Source of the DNA: an uncultured Acidobacteriia bacterium
GTDB lineage: Bacteria > Acidobacteriota > Terriglobia > Bryobacterales > Bryobacteraceae
Reading direction: 5' to 3'
Length of the DNA: 64,000 nt
Assembly: GCA_903851195.1 (NCBI GenBank)
Contig: CAINNJ010000010.1
Coordinates: 62,001-126,000, forward strand
Shown here: positions 53,444 to 63,504 of the stretch, one piece after another
Numbering within the stretch: position 1 is the stretch's first letter
Layout of the letters: each line of letters opens with the position of its first letter
Notes under the pieces: model-generated
What the model saw: the letters and a program-made list of their open reading frames with translations, nothing else
What the model was told of the DNA's origin: nothing
Databases searched by the model: none
Program-made: the position numbers and the translations under genes

Positions 53444-53896
53444 TCAGGCCGCCTTTCCCCGCGCGAGCGGAGCCGGAGCGGACCGCACCAGCCACGCGGC
53501 AACCCCCGCGCAAACCGTGATCAGCGCCGAAAAAGCCACCGGAGCGGCGAAAAAATAAACCCGGCTGAGCACCAGACAAGCCAGTTGCACCGCGAAGAAA
53601 CTCCAGCCCAGACCCCCGATCGCTTCCGGCGCCCGCCGCGCCATTCCCGCCAGATGCCAGGCCACCAGCGCCGCGAACAGCAGATAGGCGCTCACAAACA
53701 GGCCGAAACCGGCGTAGAAGCCGTAGAAAGTAAAGTTGCCGCCGTTGGCGGAGAATCGGACGGTATGCATCGCATCCAGCACCGCCCGCGATTCCACGGT
53801 CGGCGGCGCGAAGGTCAGAAATCCCATGGTGTGACCCGCGGCGAAAAGAACCAGAAGCACGGCGGCGATTCGATAAAGATTACTTGCGTAAGTCAT
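53444..53896 (-). CDS. Small four-helix membrane protein (LIC_13387-like)
   Basis: A 150-residue membrane protein with four hydrophobic segments (about 8-28, 55-80, 92-112, 117-138). The first starts YRIAAVLLVLFAAGHTMGFLTFAPP, and FYGFYAGFGLFVSAYLLF follows a polar loop; this matches the uncharacterised LIC_13387 family. Function is unknown. Its ATG lies inside one of two matching inverted repeats (53888-53920), which indicates tight regulation at the gene start. It precedes the arsS-like gene on the same strand direction but is read away from it, with ArsS ending 37 bases upstream. Confidence 0.72.
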   Translation of the reverse strand: MTYASNLYRIAAVLLVLFAAGHTMGFLTFAPPTVESRAVLDAMHTVRFSANGGNFTFYGFYAGFGLFVSAYLLFAALVAWHLAGMARRAPEAIGGLGWSFFAVQLACLVLSRVYFFAAPVAFSALITVCAGVAAWLVRSAPAPLARGKAA

Positions 53897-53920
53897 AGCT
53901 TACGGTAAGTCTATGCTTAC
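53888..53920. promoter_or_regulatory. Tandem palindromic operator overlapping a start codon
   Basis: GTAAGTCATAGCTTAC at 53888-53903 and GTAAGTCTATGCTTAC at 53905-53920 are two palindromic copies, each GTAAG-N6-CTTAC, with a 17-base period. The ATG of the small membrane protein (53894-53896 on the minus strand) is inside the first copy. A dimeric repressor, for example of TetR/PadR type, is likely; the regulator is not identified. Confidence 0.75.
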
Positions 53921-53933
53921 GGATTGCCCGCCG

Positions 53934-54902
53934 TCAACTGGTTTCCAGAGCCCCGCCGCAACTCGACCCCGCCCCCGCCGTGCACCCGAAACAATGCGCC
54001 GCCGTCGCGATCCCCTCACCGGTCAGGCCGCTGAAATCCTGAAAATCCCACACCGTGCGCCTGCGCCCGCCCAGCCCGATCTCCAGCATCTGATTGAAAT
54101 CGCAATCGTAGAGCGTCCCGTCCCAGCCCACGCTGACCAGGCTCCGGCACATCAGCCCCGGCACGGTCGCAGGATTGAAGTGCTCATCGAGCAGCTTCAT
54201 GTAACCCGGCAGTTTGCCGCTCCGCTCCAGGTCGGAACGGAACCGGCTGATCGGCATATTGGTAATCGTGAACAGCCGGTTGAACTCGATGCCGAACCCG
54301 TCCCGCAGTTGCCTCTTGTAATCCGCCTCCAGCCTCCCCTGTTCCGGAGGCAGCGATCCGCCCAGCGGATTGTAGACCAGATTCAGTTCGAGCGACGACC
54401 CCGCCTTCCCGTACCCGAGCGCATTCAGTTCCCGCAACGCCCGGATGCTCTTGTCGAACACCCCGCGTCCGCGCTGCGCATCCACATTGTCCGCCGTGTA
54501 ACAAGGCAGACTCGCCACCACCTGCACCCGATGCGCCGCCAGAAACTCGCCCAGGTCCTCACACCCGCGCTCGAACAGCACCGTCAGATTGCACCGGTCG
54601 ATCACCGCCCGCCCCAGTTCCCGCGACCGCCCCACCAGCCGCCGAAAATTCGGATTCAGTTCCGGCGCCCCGCCCGTAATATCCACCTGCATAATCGAAG
54701 GCGTCGCCTCCAGCAACTCCAGCAGCCGCTCCGCCACCGCCTCCGTCATGATCTCCGTGCGCTTCGGACCCGCGTCCACGTGGCAATGGAGACAAGCCTG
54801 ATTGCACAGCTTGCCGACGTTGATCTGCAGCGTCGCAGTCGCCCCGCGACGCAGCGGCTCCAATCCGTGCCGCAGCAGCGCGGCCTCAAAGTCGAAACTC
54901 AT
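53934..54902 (-). CDS. arsS: Arsenosugar-biosynthesis-type radical SAM protein
   Basis: A 322-residue radical SAM protein of the ArsS group. The triad is C33, C37 and C40 (LCNQACLHCHVDAGPKR). ITGGAPELNPNFRRLV and SLELNLVYNPLGGSLPPEQ are family signatures. The C-terminal SPASM-like region has LMCRSLVSVGWDGTLYDCDFNQM and CFGCTAGAGSSCGG, giving auxiliary cluster cysteines. ArsS enzymes transfer an adenosyl group to methylated arsenic during arsenosugar synthesis in cyanobacteria and other bacteria; no arsM methyltransferase is in the window, so I infer rather than prove the pathway. The start overlaps the MerA-like gene by four bases. Confidence 0.88.
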   Translation of the reverse strand: MSFDFEAALLRHGLEPLRRGATATLQINVGKLCNQACLHCHVDAGPKRTEIMTEAVAERLLELLEATPSIMQVDITGGAPELNPNFRRLVGRSRELGRAVIDRCNLTVLFERGCEDLGEFLAAHRVQVVASLPCYTADNVDAQRGRGVFDKSIRALRELNALGYGKAGSSLELNLVYNPLGGSLPPEQGRLEADYKRQLRDGFGIEFNRLFTITNMPISRFRSDLERSGKLPGYMKLLDEHFNPATVPGLMCRSLVSVGWDGTLYDCDFNQMLEIGLGGRRRTVWDFQDFSGLTGEGIATAAHCFGCTAGAGSSCGGALETS

Positions 54903-56338
54903 AACGCGGCCGACCCCTTCCTGGTCCCGCGATACCGCAGCACTTTCCCCAGCAGCCCGAGCAGCGGCGAATCCAGTTGGCGCGCGCCGAACTGATCCGC
55001 CACTCGCCGGTTCCCCAGCGTAAACGTTGGGTAGGGATGAACCGTATCCGAAATATTCTGCATGCGGATATGATTCCGCATCGCCAGCGCATAGTGCGAA
55101 ATCATCTCGCCGGCCTGCGCCCCCACGATCGACGCCCCCAGAATCCGACCCGCCGGATCCCCAAAGACTTTAATCTCCCCCGCCGTCTCGCCTTCCGTGA
55201 TCGCCCGGTCGAGACGGTCGAAAGGCAGCCGAAATACCCCATACTTCGCCCCGCGCCGCCGCAAGTCCTCTTCCGACTCGCCCAGCGTCGCCAGCTCCGG
55301 GTCCGTAAACGTGCACCAGACCACATGCTTCTCATCGAGACTCTTCGGCCACCGCAACAGCGCGTTCGTCACCGCGACTTTGGCCATATGCTCGGCCATA
55401 TGCGTGAACTGGTGCCTCCCGGTCACATCCCCGGCGGCATAAATGTGCCGCTGCGAAGTCCGGCAGCGCGTGTCGATCCCGACCCCCTTCTCGCCAACCC
55501 GCACGCCCGCCTTCTCCAGTTGCAGCCCGTCAACGGAGGGCCGCCGCCCGGTGGCCGCCAGCACCGCATCGCACGCCAGCACCTCGCCGTTATCCAGCCG
55601 CGCCTTGCCTTGTTCCACCCCGGTCACCCGGCGCCCGAAACGAAACTTCACGCCTTCCCGGGCAAGACAGTCCCGCAAAATGGCGGCATGCGCCGGATCG
55701 TCCCGCCGCAAAATCCCCTCTCCCGGCGCGACCACCACCACTTCCGACCCCAGACGCCGGAACGCCTGCGCCATCTCGATCCCCACCGGACCCGCTCCCA
55801 GCACCAGCAGCCGCCGCGGCCGTTCCGTCAGCTCGAACAAACTCTCGTTCGTGAGCGCAGGCTCCGCAAATTCGGGCTTCTTCGGCCGGCTGCCCGTCGC
55901 AATCACAAAGAACCGCGAGCGCAACCGACGCGTCCCGCTCCCGTCCGTCACTTCCACCGTGTGCGGATCCAGGAACCGCGCGCTCCCCGGCACCACCTCC
56001 ACGCCCAGCCGTTCCATGTTCGGCGGCGCATCTGCCTCTTCATAGACATGCTGCCGGACACTCCGCACGTGCTCCATCACCCGGGCGAAAACGATCTCCG
56101 GCTCGGTCGACGCCAGTCCGAACCGATCCGCGGTACGGATCTGCTGCGCCGCCCGCGCCGCTCCCAACAGCGCCTTACTCGGGATACACCCCGTCCACGT
56201 GCATTCGCCACCCAGCCGGCCCCGCTCGATCAGCGCCGTCTTCGCCCCTAAAAGGGCGGACATCCCGGCGCTCGTCAGCCCCGCCGCGCCCCCTCCGATC
56301 ACCACCATGTCGTATTCCAGTCGCATCATGTCGGACAA
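54899..56338 (-). CDS. FAD-dependent pyridine nucleotide-disulfide oxidoreductase, MerA-like
   Basis: A 479-residue flavoprotein. The FAD-binding GGGAAG (15-20), the redox-active disulfide C46-TWTG-C51 (GGECTWTGCIPSK), the NAD(P)-binding GAGPVGIE and the second FAD motif YAAGDVTG are present. The C-terminal interface reads VHPYPTFTLGNRR with the conserved histidine, and there are no vicinal C-terminal cysteines, so mercury reduction is unlikely. Such proteins are often next to ArsS genes. The longest start is a TTG at 56338, with ATG alternatives at 56329 and 56326; no ribosome site is clear. The divergent glycosyltransferase gene starts nine bases away. Confidence 0.87.
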   Translation of the reverse strand: MSDMMRLEYDMVVIGGGAAGLTSAGMSALLGAKTALIERGRLGGECTWTGCIPSKALLGAARAAQQIRTADRFGLASTEPEIVFARVMEHVRSVRQHVYEEADAPPNMERLGVEVVPGSARFLDPHTVEVTDGSGTRRLRSRFFVIATGSRPKKPEFAEPALTNESLFELTERPRRLLVLGAGPVGIEMAQAFRRLGSEVVVVAPGEGILRRDDPAHAAILRDCLAREGVKFRFGRRVTGVEQGKARLDNGEVLACDAVLAATGRRPSVDGLQLEKAGVRVGEKGVGIDTRCRTSQRHIYAAGDVTGRHQFTHMAEHMAKVAVTNALLRWPKSLDEKHVVWCTFTDPELATLGESEEDLRRRGAKYGVFRLPFDRLDRAITEGETAGEIKVFGDPAGRILGASIVGAQAGEMISHYALAMRNHIRMQNISDTVHPYPTFTLGNRRVADQFGARQLDSPLLGLLGKVLRYRGTRKGSAAL

Positions 56339-56347
56339 TCGGACTCG

Positions 56348-57640
56348 GTGCCCGATTCAGCTCCAATCCCCGTCTGTATCTTCGCAAAGCCCCCTGTCCC
56401 GGGCGAGGTGAAAACCCGCCTGATCCCGGCGCTCGGCCCCCAGGGCGCCGCCGGCCTCGCCCGCCGCATGCTGCTCAAAACCTGGCAAAGCGTCGAAGCC
56501 TGCCCAGGCGTCCGCCCGGTCCTCGCCACCACTCGCGCCGGCGATTTCCCCATGCTCGTGCCATTCGAAGATCTCTGGCTGCAGGGCGAAGGCGACCTCG
56601 GCAACCGCATCGAGCGGATCCTGACTCGCGGTTTGAGGGAAGCCAAGGTCGCCATCGCGCTCGGCGCGGACACCCCTTCACTCACCGTTGCTCACCTGCA
56701 AACGGCGGTCGAACTCACTCAAACCCATGACGCCGTCCTCGGCCCTTCTCCCGACGGCGGCTTCTATCTTCTCGCCCTGCGCCGTTGCCCTGTCGGCCTC
56801 TTCACAGCCCTCCCATGGAGCGCCCCGAACACCCGCGACGCTCTCCTCGAACGCCTGCGCCATCACCACATGACCGTCGCGCAGCTCGAATCCCTGCCTG
56901 ACATCGACACGCCCGAAGACCTTCGCCACCTGAGACCTTCGCCACCTGCCATGCTGATCAGCATCATCGTTCCCGCCCTCAATGAAGCGACCGGCATCGC
57001 CTACACCCTGCGCGCCCTGCGTGCACTCGAAGGCGAGAAAGAACTGATCGTGGTGGATGGAGGCAGTGCCGACGCCACCATGGCCATTGCCGCCGCCGAA
57101 GGTGCCCGTGTTCTGCAGTCCGCCCCGGGCCGGGGTTCCCAGATGCATGCCGGTGCGCTCGTGGCCTCCGGCGACGTGCTTTGGTTCGTCCATGCCGACA
57201 CCATCCCACCCCCGCACGCCACGCTCGAAATCCGCCGCACCCTCGAAGACTCGTCCGTCACCGGCGGGAACTTCGGCCTCGTCTTCGACGGCCGTAGCCG
57301 CGCCGCGCGCCAACTCACCGCCATTTATCCGGCCCTGCGCTGGCTCGGCCTCTGCTACGGCGATTCCGGCATCTTCATCCGCCACGCCGACTACCGGACT
57401 ATCGGTGGATTCCGCCCGATTGCCCTTTTCGAAGACCTCGACATCCTCCGCCGGATGCGCAAGACCGGGCGCTTCGTCCACATTGAGGCGCGCATCCTGA
57501 CCTCCTCTCGCCGCTTCGAACAACGCAACTTCGCCCTGGTCTGGCTCCACTGGACCACTCTCCAGATCCTCTATTGGTGCGGCGTCTCGCCCAACTGGCT
57601 CGCCCGCTGGTACCGCCACGTCCGCCGGACTACCGGCTGA
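56348..57640 (+). CDS. Fused two-domain glycosyltransferase, TIGR04282 plus TIGR04283 types
   Basis: A 430-residue protein that joins two families usually encoded by separate genes. Residues 1-205 match the DUF2064/TIGR04282 nucleotidyl- or glycosyltransferase (FAKPPVPGEVKTRLIPALG, LGADTPSL, GPSPDGGFYLLAL). Residues 206-430 match a TIGR04283 family-2 glycosyltransferase (ISIIVPALNEA, ELIVVDGGSADATM, FVHADTIPPP). Both families are annotated for arsenosugar biosynthesis because they neighbour ArsS genes. A GTG start at 56348 is used. Its 3' end overlaps the convergent desaturase gene by 11 bases. The fusion suggests sequential or channelled sugar transfer (inference). Confidence 0.87.
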   Translation: MPDSAPIPVCIFAKPPVPGEVKTRLIPALGPQGAAGLARRMLLKTWQSVEACPGVRPVLATTRAGDFPMLVPFEDLWLQGEGDLGNRIERILTRGLREAKVAIALGADTPSLTVAHLQTAVELTQTHDAVLGPSPDGGFYLLALRRCPVGLFTALPWSAPNTRDALLERLRHHHMTVAQLESLPDIDTPEDLRHLRPSPPAMLISIIVPALNEATGIAYTLRALRALEGEKELIVVDGGSADATMAIAAAEGARVLQSAPGRGSQMHAGALVASGDVLWFVHADTIPPPHATLEIRRTLEDSSVTGGNFGLVFDGRSRAARQLTAIYPALRWLGLCYGDSGIFIRHADYRTIGGFRPIALFEDLDILRRMRKTGRFVHIEARILTSSRRFEQRNFALVWLHWTTLQILYWCGVSPNWLARWYRHVRRTTG

Positions 57641-58403
57641 ACGGCAGCAGCAGCGCCCACCGGAGCGTCTGGTCCTCGTCCCCTCGCATCCCCTCAACCC
57701 CAAGGACCGGCGAGTCTTCCGGAAGTTCTGCCCGCCAGTCCGCCCGGAACGTCCCGTGCAGCCGGTCCCAAACGGTCAGCCCGCTCGACCAGTTCGAGTT
57801 CACTTCCTCCCGCACCACCGAATGGTGGATCCCGTGCAGCCGGGGCGTCACCAGCACCGCCGCCAGCCGCCGCTCCCAAACCAGCGGCAGCCGGATATTC
57901 GCGTGATGAAACAGGATGCACAACATTAAGAAGCCCTGCCACGCCGCGTACTCCCGCGGTTCCACCCCAATCACCCGGATCTGCGCCGCCCGATACCCCA
58001 CCGACAGCGCAATCTCCCCGAAATGGAATCGCACCGCCGTCGATGCATCCATCTCCCGATCCAGATGATGCACCCGATGAAAGTTCCACAGGAACGGAAC
58101 CCGGTGCGTCAGCCAGTGCCAGCCGTAGAGCGAGTAGTCGAGCAGCAGAATCGCCGCCACCGGTTTTGCCCACGGCGGCAGCGGCAAAATCCGCAGCAAA
58201 CCCTGCCTCCTCTCGGCTCCCCGGCCCGCGATCGCAAGTGCCACCGGTACCTCCAGCACCTGCGTGACTGCCGCCGCCAGCCCGGCCACGGCCAGATTCC
58301 GCCGATCCCGCGTCCATTTGTCATCCACCACCGGCCGAAGGGCCCGCTTGCACTCCCAAAGCAATAGCCCGGCGACCCAGCCGACCACAAGTAGCGCCCT
58401 CAT
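57630..58403 (-). CDS. Sterol-desaturase/fatty-acid-hydroxylase family membrane protein
   Basis: A 257-residue membrane enzyme of the fatty-acid-hydroxylase superfamily. The histidine clusters are HWLTHR, HRVHH and HGIHHS, which would bind a di-iron centre, with hydrophobic segments between. The ATG at 58403 has GGGAGG about ten bases upstream; an in-frame ATG at 58460 adds 19 residues that lack a site. The family hydroxylates or desaturates lipids, sterols or carotenoids, and the substrate is unknown. It may modify hopanoids or fatty acids (inference). It converges with the fused glycosyltransferase gene. Confidence 0.87.
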   Translation of the reverse strand: MRALLVVGWVAGLLLWECKRALRPVVDDKWTRDRRNLAVAGLAAAVTQVLEVPVALAIAGRGAERRQGLLRILPLPPWAKPVAAILLLDYSLYGWHWLTHRVPFLWNFHRVHHLDREMDASTAVRFHFGEIALSVGYRAAQIRVIGVEPREYAAWQGFLMLCILFHHANIRLPLVWERRLAAVLVTPRLHGIHHSVVREEVNSNWSSGLTVWDRLHGTFRADWRAELPEDSPVLGVEGMRGDEDQTLRWALLLPFSR

Positions 58404-58504
58404 CGCGTTACTGACCTCCCGCTCCAAAATAGCAATTGCTGAAACTTTAGCCTCATACACTCATCTTTTATGATGAAAGCTGTATGATAAACACTGAGGA
58501 GCAT

Positions 58505-60850
58505 ATGAGCGAGCAACTTCACACCCTACCCGTACTACCCATCAAGAACACGGTTCTCTTCCCGAACCTCCTGATGCCGCTCTCCGTCGGAAGACCTCGG
58601 TCCATCGCCGCCATCCAGGCCGCCCTAGCCACCGAAGCCAAGGAAATCCTCGTTGTCACGCAACGCGACTCCTCCGTCGAAGTTCCTTCACCCGAAGACC
58701 TCTTTCCCACTGCAACCAAAGCAGTTATCAAGCGCTCCGCGCGCGGCGGAGAGAACAAATACGAACTCCTGGTCGTGGGCGTCGAACGCGCCACCCTGGT
58801 GAACTTCGAACAGGGCGAATACCTGACCGCGACCTACAAGTCGACCGCCGTTCCCGCCGAGAACACACCGGAGCTCGAAGCTCTGCATCTTGAAGTCGTC
58901 GAACTCGCCGGCCGCGTCCTGAAACACGCCAACATCGAGCTTCCCGCGGAATTCGCCCGCATGATCACCGACGCGGCCGATCCTCTACAGATGTCCTACC
59001 TGATTGCCAGCGTGCTCAGCATGGACGTGAATCTCGAACACACCCTGCTCGCCGCCGAAACCCGGGTCGACGCCCTCCGCGTGGTCCATGCGCACCTCTC
59101 GCACGAAGTGCAGATTCTCGAAATCCGCGGCAAAATCGCCAGCCAGGCCCAAAGCGAGATGGGCAAAGAGCAGCGCGAGTATTTCCTGCGCCAGCAACTG
59201 CGCGCCATCCAGCAGGAACTGGGCGGCAAGGAAGGCGAATCCGAACTCGAACTCCTGCGCGAACGCCTGAAAGCCGCCGCGCTCCCCGACGACGTCCGCA
59301 AAGAAGCGGATCGCGAAATGTCGCGTCTCGACCGGCTCTCCCCGCAGGCGCCCGACTACAACGTCGGCCGCACGTGGCTTGAACTGATCCTCGAACTTCC
59401 CTGGACCACCGCCAGCGAATCCGTCATCGACATCGCCGGCGCCCGCCAGATCCTGGCCGACGACCACTACGGTCTCAAAGAGGTCAAGGAGCGCATCCTT
59501 GAACATCTCGGCGTGCTGCGCCTCAACGCGAGCGCGAAAGCTCCCATCCTCTGCTTCGTCGGACCTCCCGGAGTCGGCAAAACTTCGCTAGGCCAGTCGA
59601 TCGCCCGCGCCCTGGGCCGCAAATTCGAACGCCTTAGCCTCGGCGGCATGCATGACGAAGCGGAACTGCGCGGCCATCGCCGCACGTACATCGGCGCCAT
59701 GGCCGGACGCGTCATCCAGGCGGTCCGCCGCGCCGGGGTCAACAACCCGGTGCTGATGCTCGACGAAGTCGATAAACTCGGCCGCGACTTCCGGGGCGAT
59801 CCCGCCGCCGCGCTGCTCGAAATCCTCGATCCCGAACAGAACAAAACCTTCCGGGACAACTATCTCGACCTCCCGTTCGACATCTCGAAGGTCTTCTTCG
59901 TCATGACCGCGAACACGCTCGACACCATCCCGCAGCCTCTGCTGGACCGTATGGAAGTGGTGCGCCTCGCCGGCTACAGCGAGGAAGAAAAGCTGGAAAT
60001 CGCGCGCCGCTACCAGGTTCCGAAGCAGCTCAAAGAAGCCGGCCTCTCCACCGACATCTGCGCCCTGAGCGACGACGTGCTGCGGGTCATCATCTCCCGC
60101 TACACCCGGGAAGCCGGGGTGCGCCAGCTGGAGCGCGCGATTGGACGCGTCATGCGCAAAATCGCGCTGAAAGTGGCCGAGGGCAACCACGGCGCCGTCG
60201 AGATTCGCCGCGAAGAACTGGCGGACCTGCTCGGTCCCGAACGCTTCTCCCCTGAGGAAGCCCGCAAAGATGTGCCCGCCGGCGTGGCGACCGGCCTCGC
60301 CTGGACCGAAGCCGGCGGCGATGTGCTCTACATCGAAGCGGCCCTTTTGAAAGATGGCAAAGGGCTCTCCCTCACCGGCCAGCTCGGCGACGTCATGCAG
60401 GAATCCGCCAAAACGGCCCAGAGCTACATCTGGTCACACGCGAGCGATTTCGGCATCGACCAGACCATGTTCCGCCGCTACGGCATCCACGTCCACGTGC
60501 CTGCGGGCGCTATTCCGAAGGACGGCCCGTCCGCCGGCGTCACCATGACCACCGCGCTGACCTCGCTCTACACCGGCCTGCCGGTCCGCAGCGACACCGC
60601 CATGACCGGCGAAGTGACGCTCTCCGGCCTGGTGCTCCCGGTCGGCGGCATTAAAGAAAAGATGCTGGCGGCCCGCCGCCTCGGCATCAAACGCGTCATC
60701 ATCCCGAAGCAGAACGAGAAGGATCTGCGGGATCTCCCGGCCGACGCCCGTGCCGAGATGGAATTCATCTTCGCCGGACACGTGCACGAAGTCCTGCGGG
60801 CGGCCATCCCCGGCATCGGCGAGAACGGCCGTCTTCGCATCGCGGCCTGA
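58505..60850 (+). CDS. lon: ATP-dependent protease Lon
   Basis: Cytoplasmic AAA+ serine protease that degrades damaged and regulatory proteins. The ATG at 58505 has GAGGAG five bases upstream. The 781-residue product has an N-terminal LON substrate-binding domain ([21 protein letters not shown], located about 6-26), a coiled linker, Walker [10 protein letters not shown], Walker B-type [11 protein letters not shown], and a protease domain with the Ser-Lys dyad (serine in [10 protein letters not shown]; lysine in [10 protein letters not shown]). The length is normal. Two TATGAT sequences (58469 and 58483) upstream are -10 candidates without clear -35 partners. clpB lies 50 bases downstream, an arrangement consistent with joint stress regulation. 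Confidence 0.96.
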   Translation: MSEQLHTLPVLPIKNTVLFPNLLMPLSVGRPRSIAAIQAALATEAKEILVVTQRDSSVEVPSPEDLFPTATKAVIKRSARGGENKYELLVVGVERATLVNFEQGEYLTATYKSTAVPAENTPELEALHLEVVELAGRVLKHANIELPAEFARMITDAADPLQMSYLIASVLSMDVNLEHTLLAAETRVDALRVVHAHLSHEVQILEIRGKIASQAQSEMGKEQREYFLRQQLRAIQQELGGKEGESELELLRERLKAAALPDDVRKEADREMSRLDRLSPQAPDYNVGRTWLELILELPWTTASESVIDIAGARQILADDHYGLKEVKERILEHLGVLRLNASAKAPILCFVGPPGVGKTSLGQSIARALGRKFERLSLGGMHDEAELRGHRRTYIGAMAGRVIQAVRRAGVNNPVLMLDEVDKLGRDFRGDPAAALLEILDPEQNKTFRDNYLDLPFDISKVFFVMTANTLDTIPQPLLDRMEVVRLAGYSEEEKLEIARRYQVPKQLKEAGLSTDICALSDDVLRVIISRYTREAGVRQLERAIGRVMRKIALKVAEGNHGAVEIRREELADLLGPERFSPEEARKDVPAGVATGLAWTEAGGDVLYIEAALLKDGKGLSLTGQLGDVMQESAKTAQSYIWSHASDFGIDQTMFRRYGIHVHVPAGAIPKDGPSAGVTMTTALTSLYTGLPVRSDTAMTGEVTLSGLVLPVGGIKEKMLAARRLGIKRVIIPKQNEKDLRDLPADARAEMEFIFAGHVHEVLRAAIPGIGENGRLRIAA

Positions 60851-60900
60851 ACTGGATGTCGGCGTGCACCAAAAACAAATTCACATGAGGTAACACCGTA

Positions 60901-63501
60901 ATGGATATCAATCGGCTCACAGAAAAGACACAAGAGGCGCTGCAGGCGGCTCAAAGCGAAGCCGTGCGCCGGAGCAATCAACAAATCGACGTCGAGCATC
61001 TGCTCGCGGCCCTGCTCGCTCAGGAGGGAGGCCTCGCCGCCTCCATCCTGAAGCGCGCGGGCATCAACACCGAAACACTCGCCGCGCGTCTCAATCAGGA
61101 CCTCGACCGTTACCCGAAGGTCACCGGTTCGGCCGGCGCGCCGGACCAGATCTACGTCACCCAGCGGCTGAACAAAATGTTCACCCGCGCCGAAGACGAA
61201 GCGAAAAAGCTCAAAGACGACTTCATCTCCGTTGAACACTTTCTGCTCGCCGCCGCGGACGACTCGAAGGCCTTCCAGGAGTTCGGTGTCACCCGCGACC
61301 GCCTGATGCAGGCCCTGCGCGAGGTGCGTGGCAGCCAGCGCATAACGACTAAAAATCCCGAAGCCACCTACGAGGCGCTCGAAAAGTACGGCCGCGATCT
61401 CACGAAGGCCGCCGCCGCGGGCAAACTCGACCCGGTCATCGGCCGCGACGACGAAATCCGCCGCGTCATCCAGGTGCTCTCCCGCCGCACCAAAAACAAT
61501 CCGATCCTCATCGGCGAACCCGGCGTCGGCAAGACCGCCATCGTGGAAGGCCTCGCCCAGCGCATCGTGCGCGGCGACGTCACCGAAGGTCTGAAAGAAA
61601 AGAAAATCGTCTCGCTCGACATGGGCGCGCTGATCGCCGGCGCGAAATTCCGCGGCGAATTCGAAGAGCGTCTCAAGGCCGTTCTCAAAGAAGTGCAGGA
61701 CGCCAACGGCGAAATTATCCTCTTTATCGACGAAATTCACACCGTCGTCGGGGCAGGGAAGGCCGAGGGCTCCATGGACGCCGGCAACCTGCTGAAACCC
61801 ATGCTGGCCCGCGGCGAACTGCACTGCATCGGCGCCACCACGCTCGACGAATTCCGCAAATATATCGAAAAAGACGCCGCTCTTGAACGCCGCTTCCAGC
61901 CCGTCATGGTGGACCAGCCCACCGTGGAAGACACTATTTCCATCCTGCGCGGCCTGAAAGACCGTTACGAACTCCACCACGGCGTGCGCATCAAAGACGC
62001 CGCTCTGGTGAGCGCCGCCGTCCTTTCCGATCGTTACATCTCCGACCGCTTCCTGCCCGACAAGGCCATCGACCTCGTCGACGAAGCGGCCGCCAAGCTC
62101 CGCGTGGAAATCGACTCCATGCCCGCCGAACTCGACGAAATTCTCCGCCGCACCATGCAGCTCGAAATCGAGCGCCAGGCCTTAAAGAAAGAAAAAGATT
62201 CGGCCTCGCGCGAGCGGCTGCAGAAGATCGAAGTCGAACTCGGCAATCTGCGCGCCGAAGGCGATGCCCTCAAAGCCCGCTGGCAGCTGGAGAAGGAATC
62301 CGTCCAGGGCGTTCGCACTCTGCGCGAGCAGATCGATCAGGTGAAAATCGAGATCGATAAAGCCGAGCGCGCCTACGATCTGAACCGCGCCGCCGAACTG
62401 AAATATGGCAAACTCCTCGAACTCAACCGGAAGCTCGCCGAGACCGAAACCGTTGCCGCGTCGCCCAACAAACTCCTCAAAGAGGAAGTCGGCGATGAGG
62501 ATATCGCCGCTGTAGTGAGCCGTTGGACCGGCGTCCCCGTCTCGCGTCTGCTCGAAGGCGAGATGCAGAAACTCCTGCACCTCGAAGAAGACCTGCACCA
62601 CCGCGTGATCGGTCAGGAGGAAGCGGTGACCGCCGTCTCCGAAGCCGTGATCCGCGCCCGTGCCGGCCTGAAAGATCCGAACCGCCCCATCGGCAGTTTC
62701 ATCTTCCTCGGCCCCACCGGCGTCGGCAAAACCGAACTCGCCCGCGCGCTCGCCGAGTACATGTTCGACGACGAGCACAACATGATCCGCATCGACATGT
62801 CCGAGTATCAGGAGAAGCACACCGTCGCCCGGCTGCTCGGCGCGCCTCCCGGATACGTGGGCTTCGAAGAAGGCGGCCAGCTCACCGAAGCCGTGCGCCG
62901 CAAACCCTACTCCGTCATCCTGTTCGACGAGATCGAGAAAGCGCACCCCGACGTCTTCAACGTCATGCTGCAGATTCTCGACGACGGCCGCCTGACCGAT
63001 GGCCAGGGCCGCACCGTGAACTTCCGCAACACCATCCTGATCATGACCTCCAACGTGGGCAGCCACCGCATTCTGGAGTTCAAGGGCAGTTACTCCGGTC
63101 CGGGATACGAACGGATGAAGGAAGCGGTGCTGGGCGAACTCCGCGCCGGCTTCCGCCCCGAGTTCCTGAACCGCATCGACGAGATCATCGTCTTCCACGC
63201 CCTCGGTGAAGAGCACCTCAAACAGATCGTGGAAATCCAGCTCGACCAGCTGCGCAAACGGCTCGCCGAACGCCACATCGGGCTCACTTTGACCGAAGCC
63301 GCGCGCGACTTCCTGGTGACAACCGGCTACGATCCGGTCTACGGAGCGCGCCCGCTGAAGCGCGCCATCCAGAAGCAGGTGGAAACCCGCCTTGGCCGCC
63401 TGATCATCGCCGGCAAGATACACGACGGCGACGACGTCACGGCGGACCTCGATCCCGAACGGGCCGAACTCACGTTCGGGCCCGTTCCGGTGGCCGCTTA
63501 A
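60901..63501 (+). CDS. clpB: Protein disaggregase ClpB
   Basis: Hexameric AAA+ chaperone that solubilises aggregated proteins with DnaK. The ATG at 60901 is preceded by GAGGT. The 866-residue product has an N-terminal Clp domain ([18 protein letters not shown]), AAA1 with GEPGVGKTA, a middle coiled-coil domain (about 410-525), and AAA2 with GPTGVGKTE and the arginine-finger region. The middle domain distinguishes it from ClpA and ClpC. The length matches E. coli ClpB. It follows lon, so a heat- or stress-regulated pair is likely. The gene ends three bases before the stop of the convergent right-edge gene. Confidence 0.96.
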   Translation: MDINRLTEKTQEALQAAQSEAVRRSNQQIDVEHLLAALLAQEGGLAASILKRAGINTETLAARLNQDLDRYPKVTGSAGAPDQIYVTQRLNKMFTRAEDEAKKLKDDFISVEHFLLAAADDSKAFQEFGVTRDRLMQALREVRGSQRITTKNPEATYEALEKYGRDLTKAAAAGKLDPVIGRDDEIRRVIQVLSRRTKNNPILIGEPGVGKTAIVEGLAQRIVRGDVTEGLKEKKIVSLDMGALIAGAKFRGEFEERLKAVLKEVQDANGEIILFIDEIHTVVGAGKAEGSMDAGNLLKPMLARGELHCIGATTLDEFRKYIEKDAALERRFQPVMVDQPTVEDTISILRGLKDRYELHHGVRIKDAALVSAAVLSDRYISDRFLPDKAIDLVDEAAAKLRVEIDSMPAELDEILRRTMQLEIERQALKKEKDSASRERLQKIEVELGNLRAEGDALKARWQLEKESVQGVRTLREQIDQVKIEIDKAERAYDLNRAAELKYGKLLELNRKLAETETVAASPNKLLKEEVGDEDIAAVVSRWTGVPVSRLLEGEMQKLLHLEEDLHHRVIGQEEAVTAVSEAVIRARAGLKDPNRPIGSFIFLGPTGVGKTELARALAEYMFDDEHNMIRIDMSEYQEKHTVARLLGAPPGYVGFEEGGQLTEAVRRKPYSVILFDEIEKAHPDVFNVMLQILDDGRLTDGQGRTVNFRNTILIMTSNVGSHRILEFKGSYSGPGYERMKEAVLGELRAGFRPEFLNRIDEIIVFHALGEEHLKQIVEIQLDQLRKRLAERHIGLTLTEAARDFLVTTGYDPVYGARPLKRAIQKQVETRLGRLIIAGKIHDGDDVTADLDPERAELTFGPVPVAA

Positions 63502-63504
63502 CCG

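Noticed and set aside
54899-56338. Mercuric reductase
   Set aside because: The redox pair is present, but the C-terminal vicinal cysteines needed for mercury handling and an N-terminal metal-binding domain are absent.
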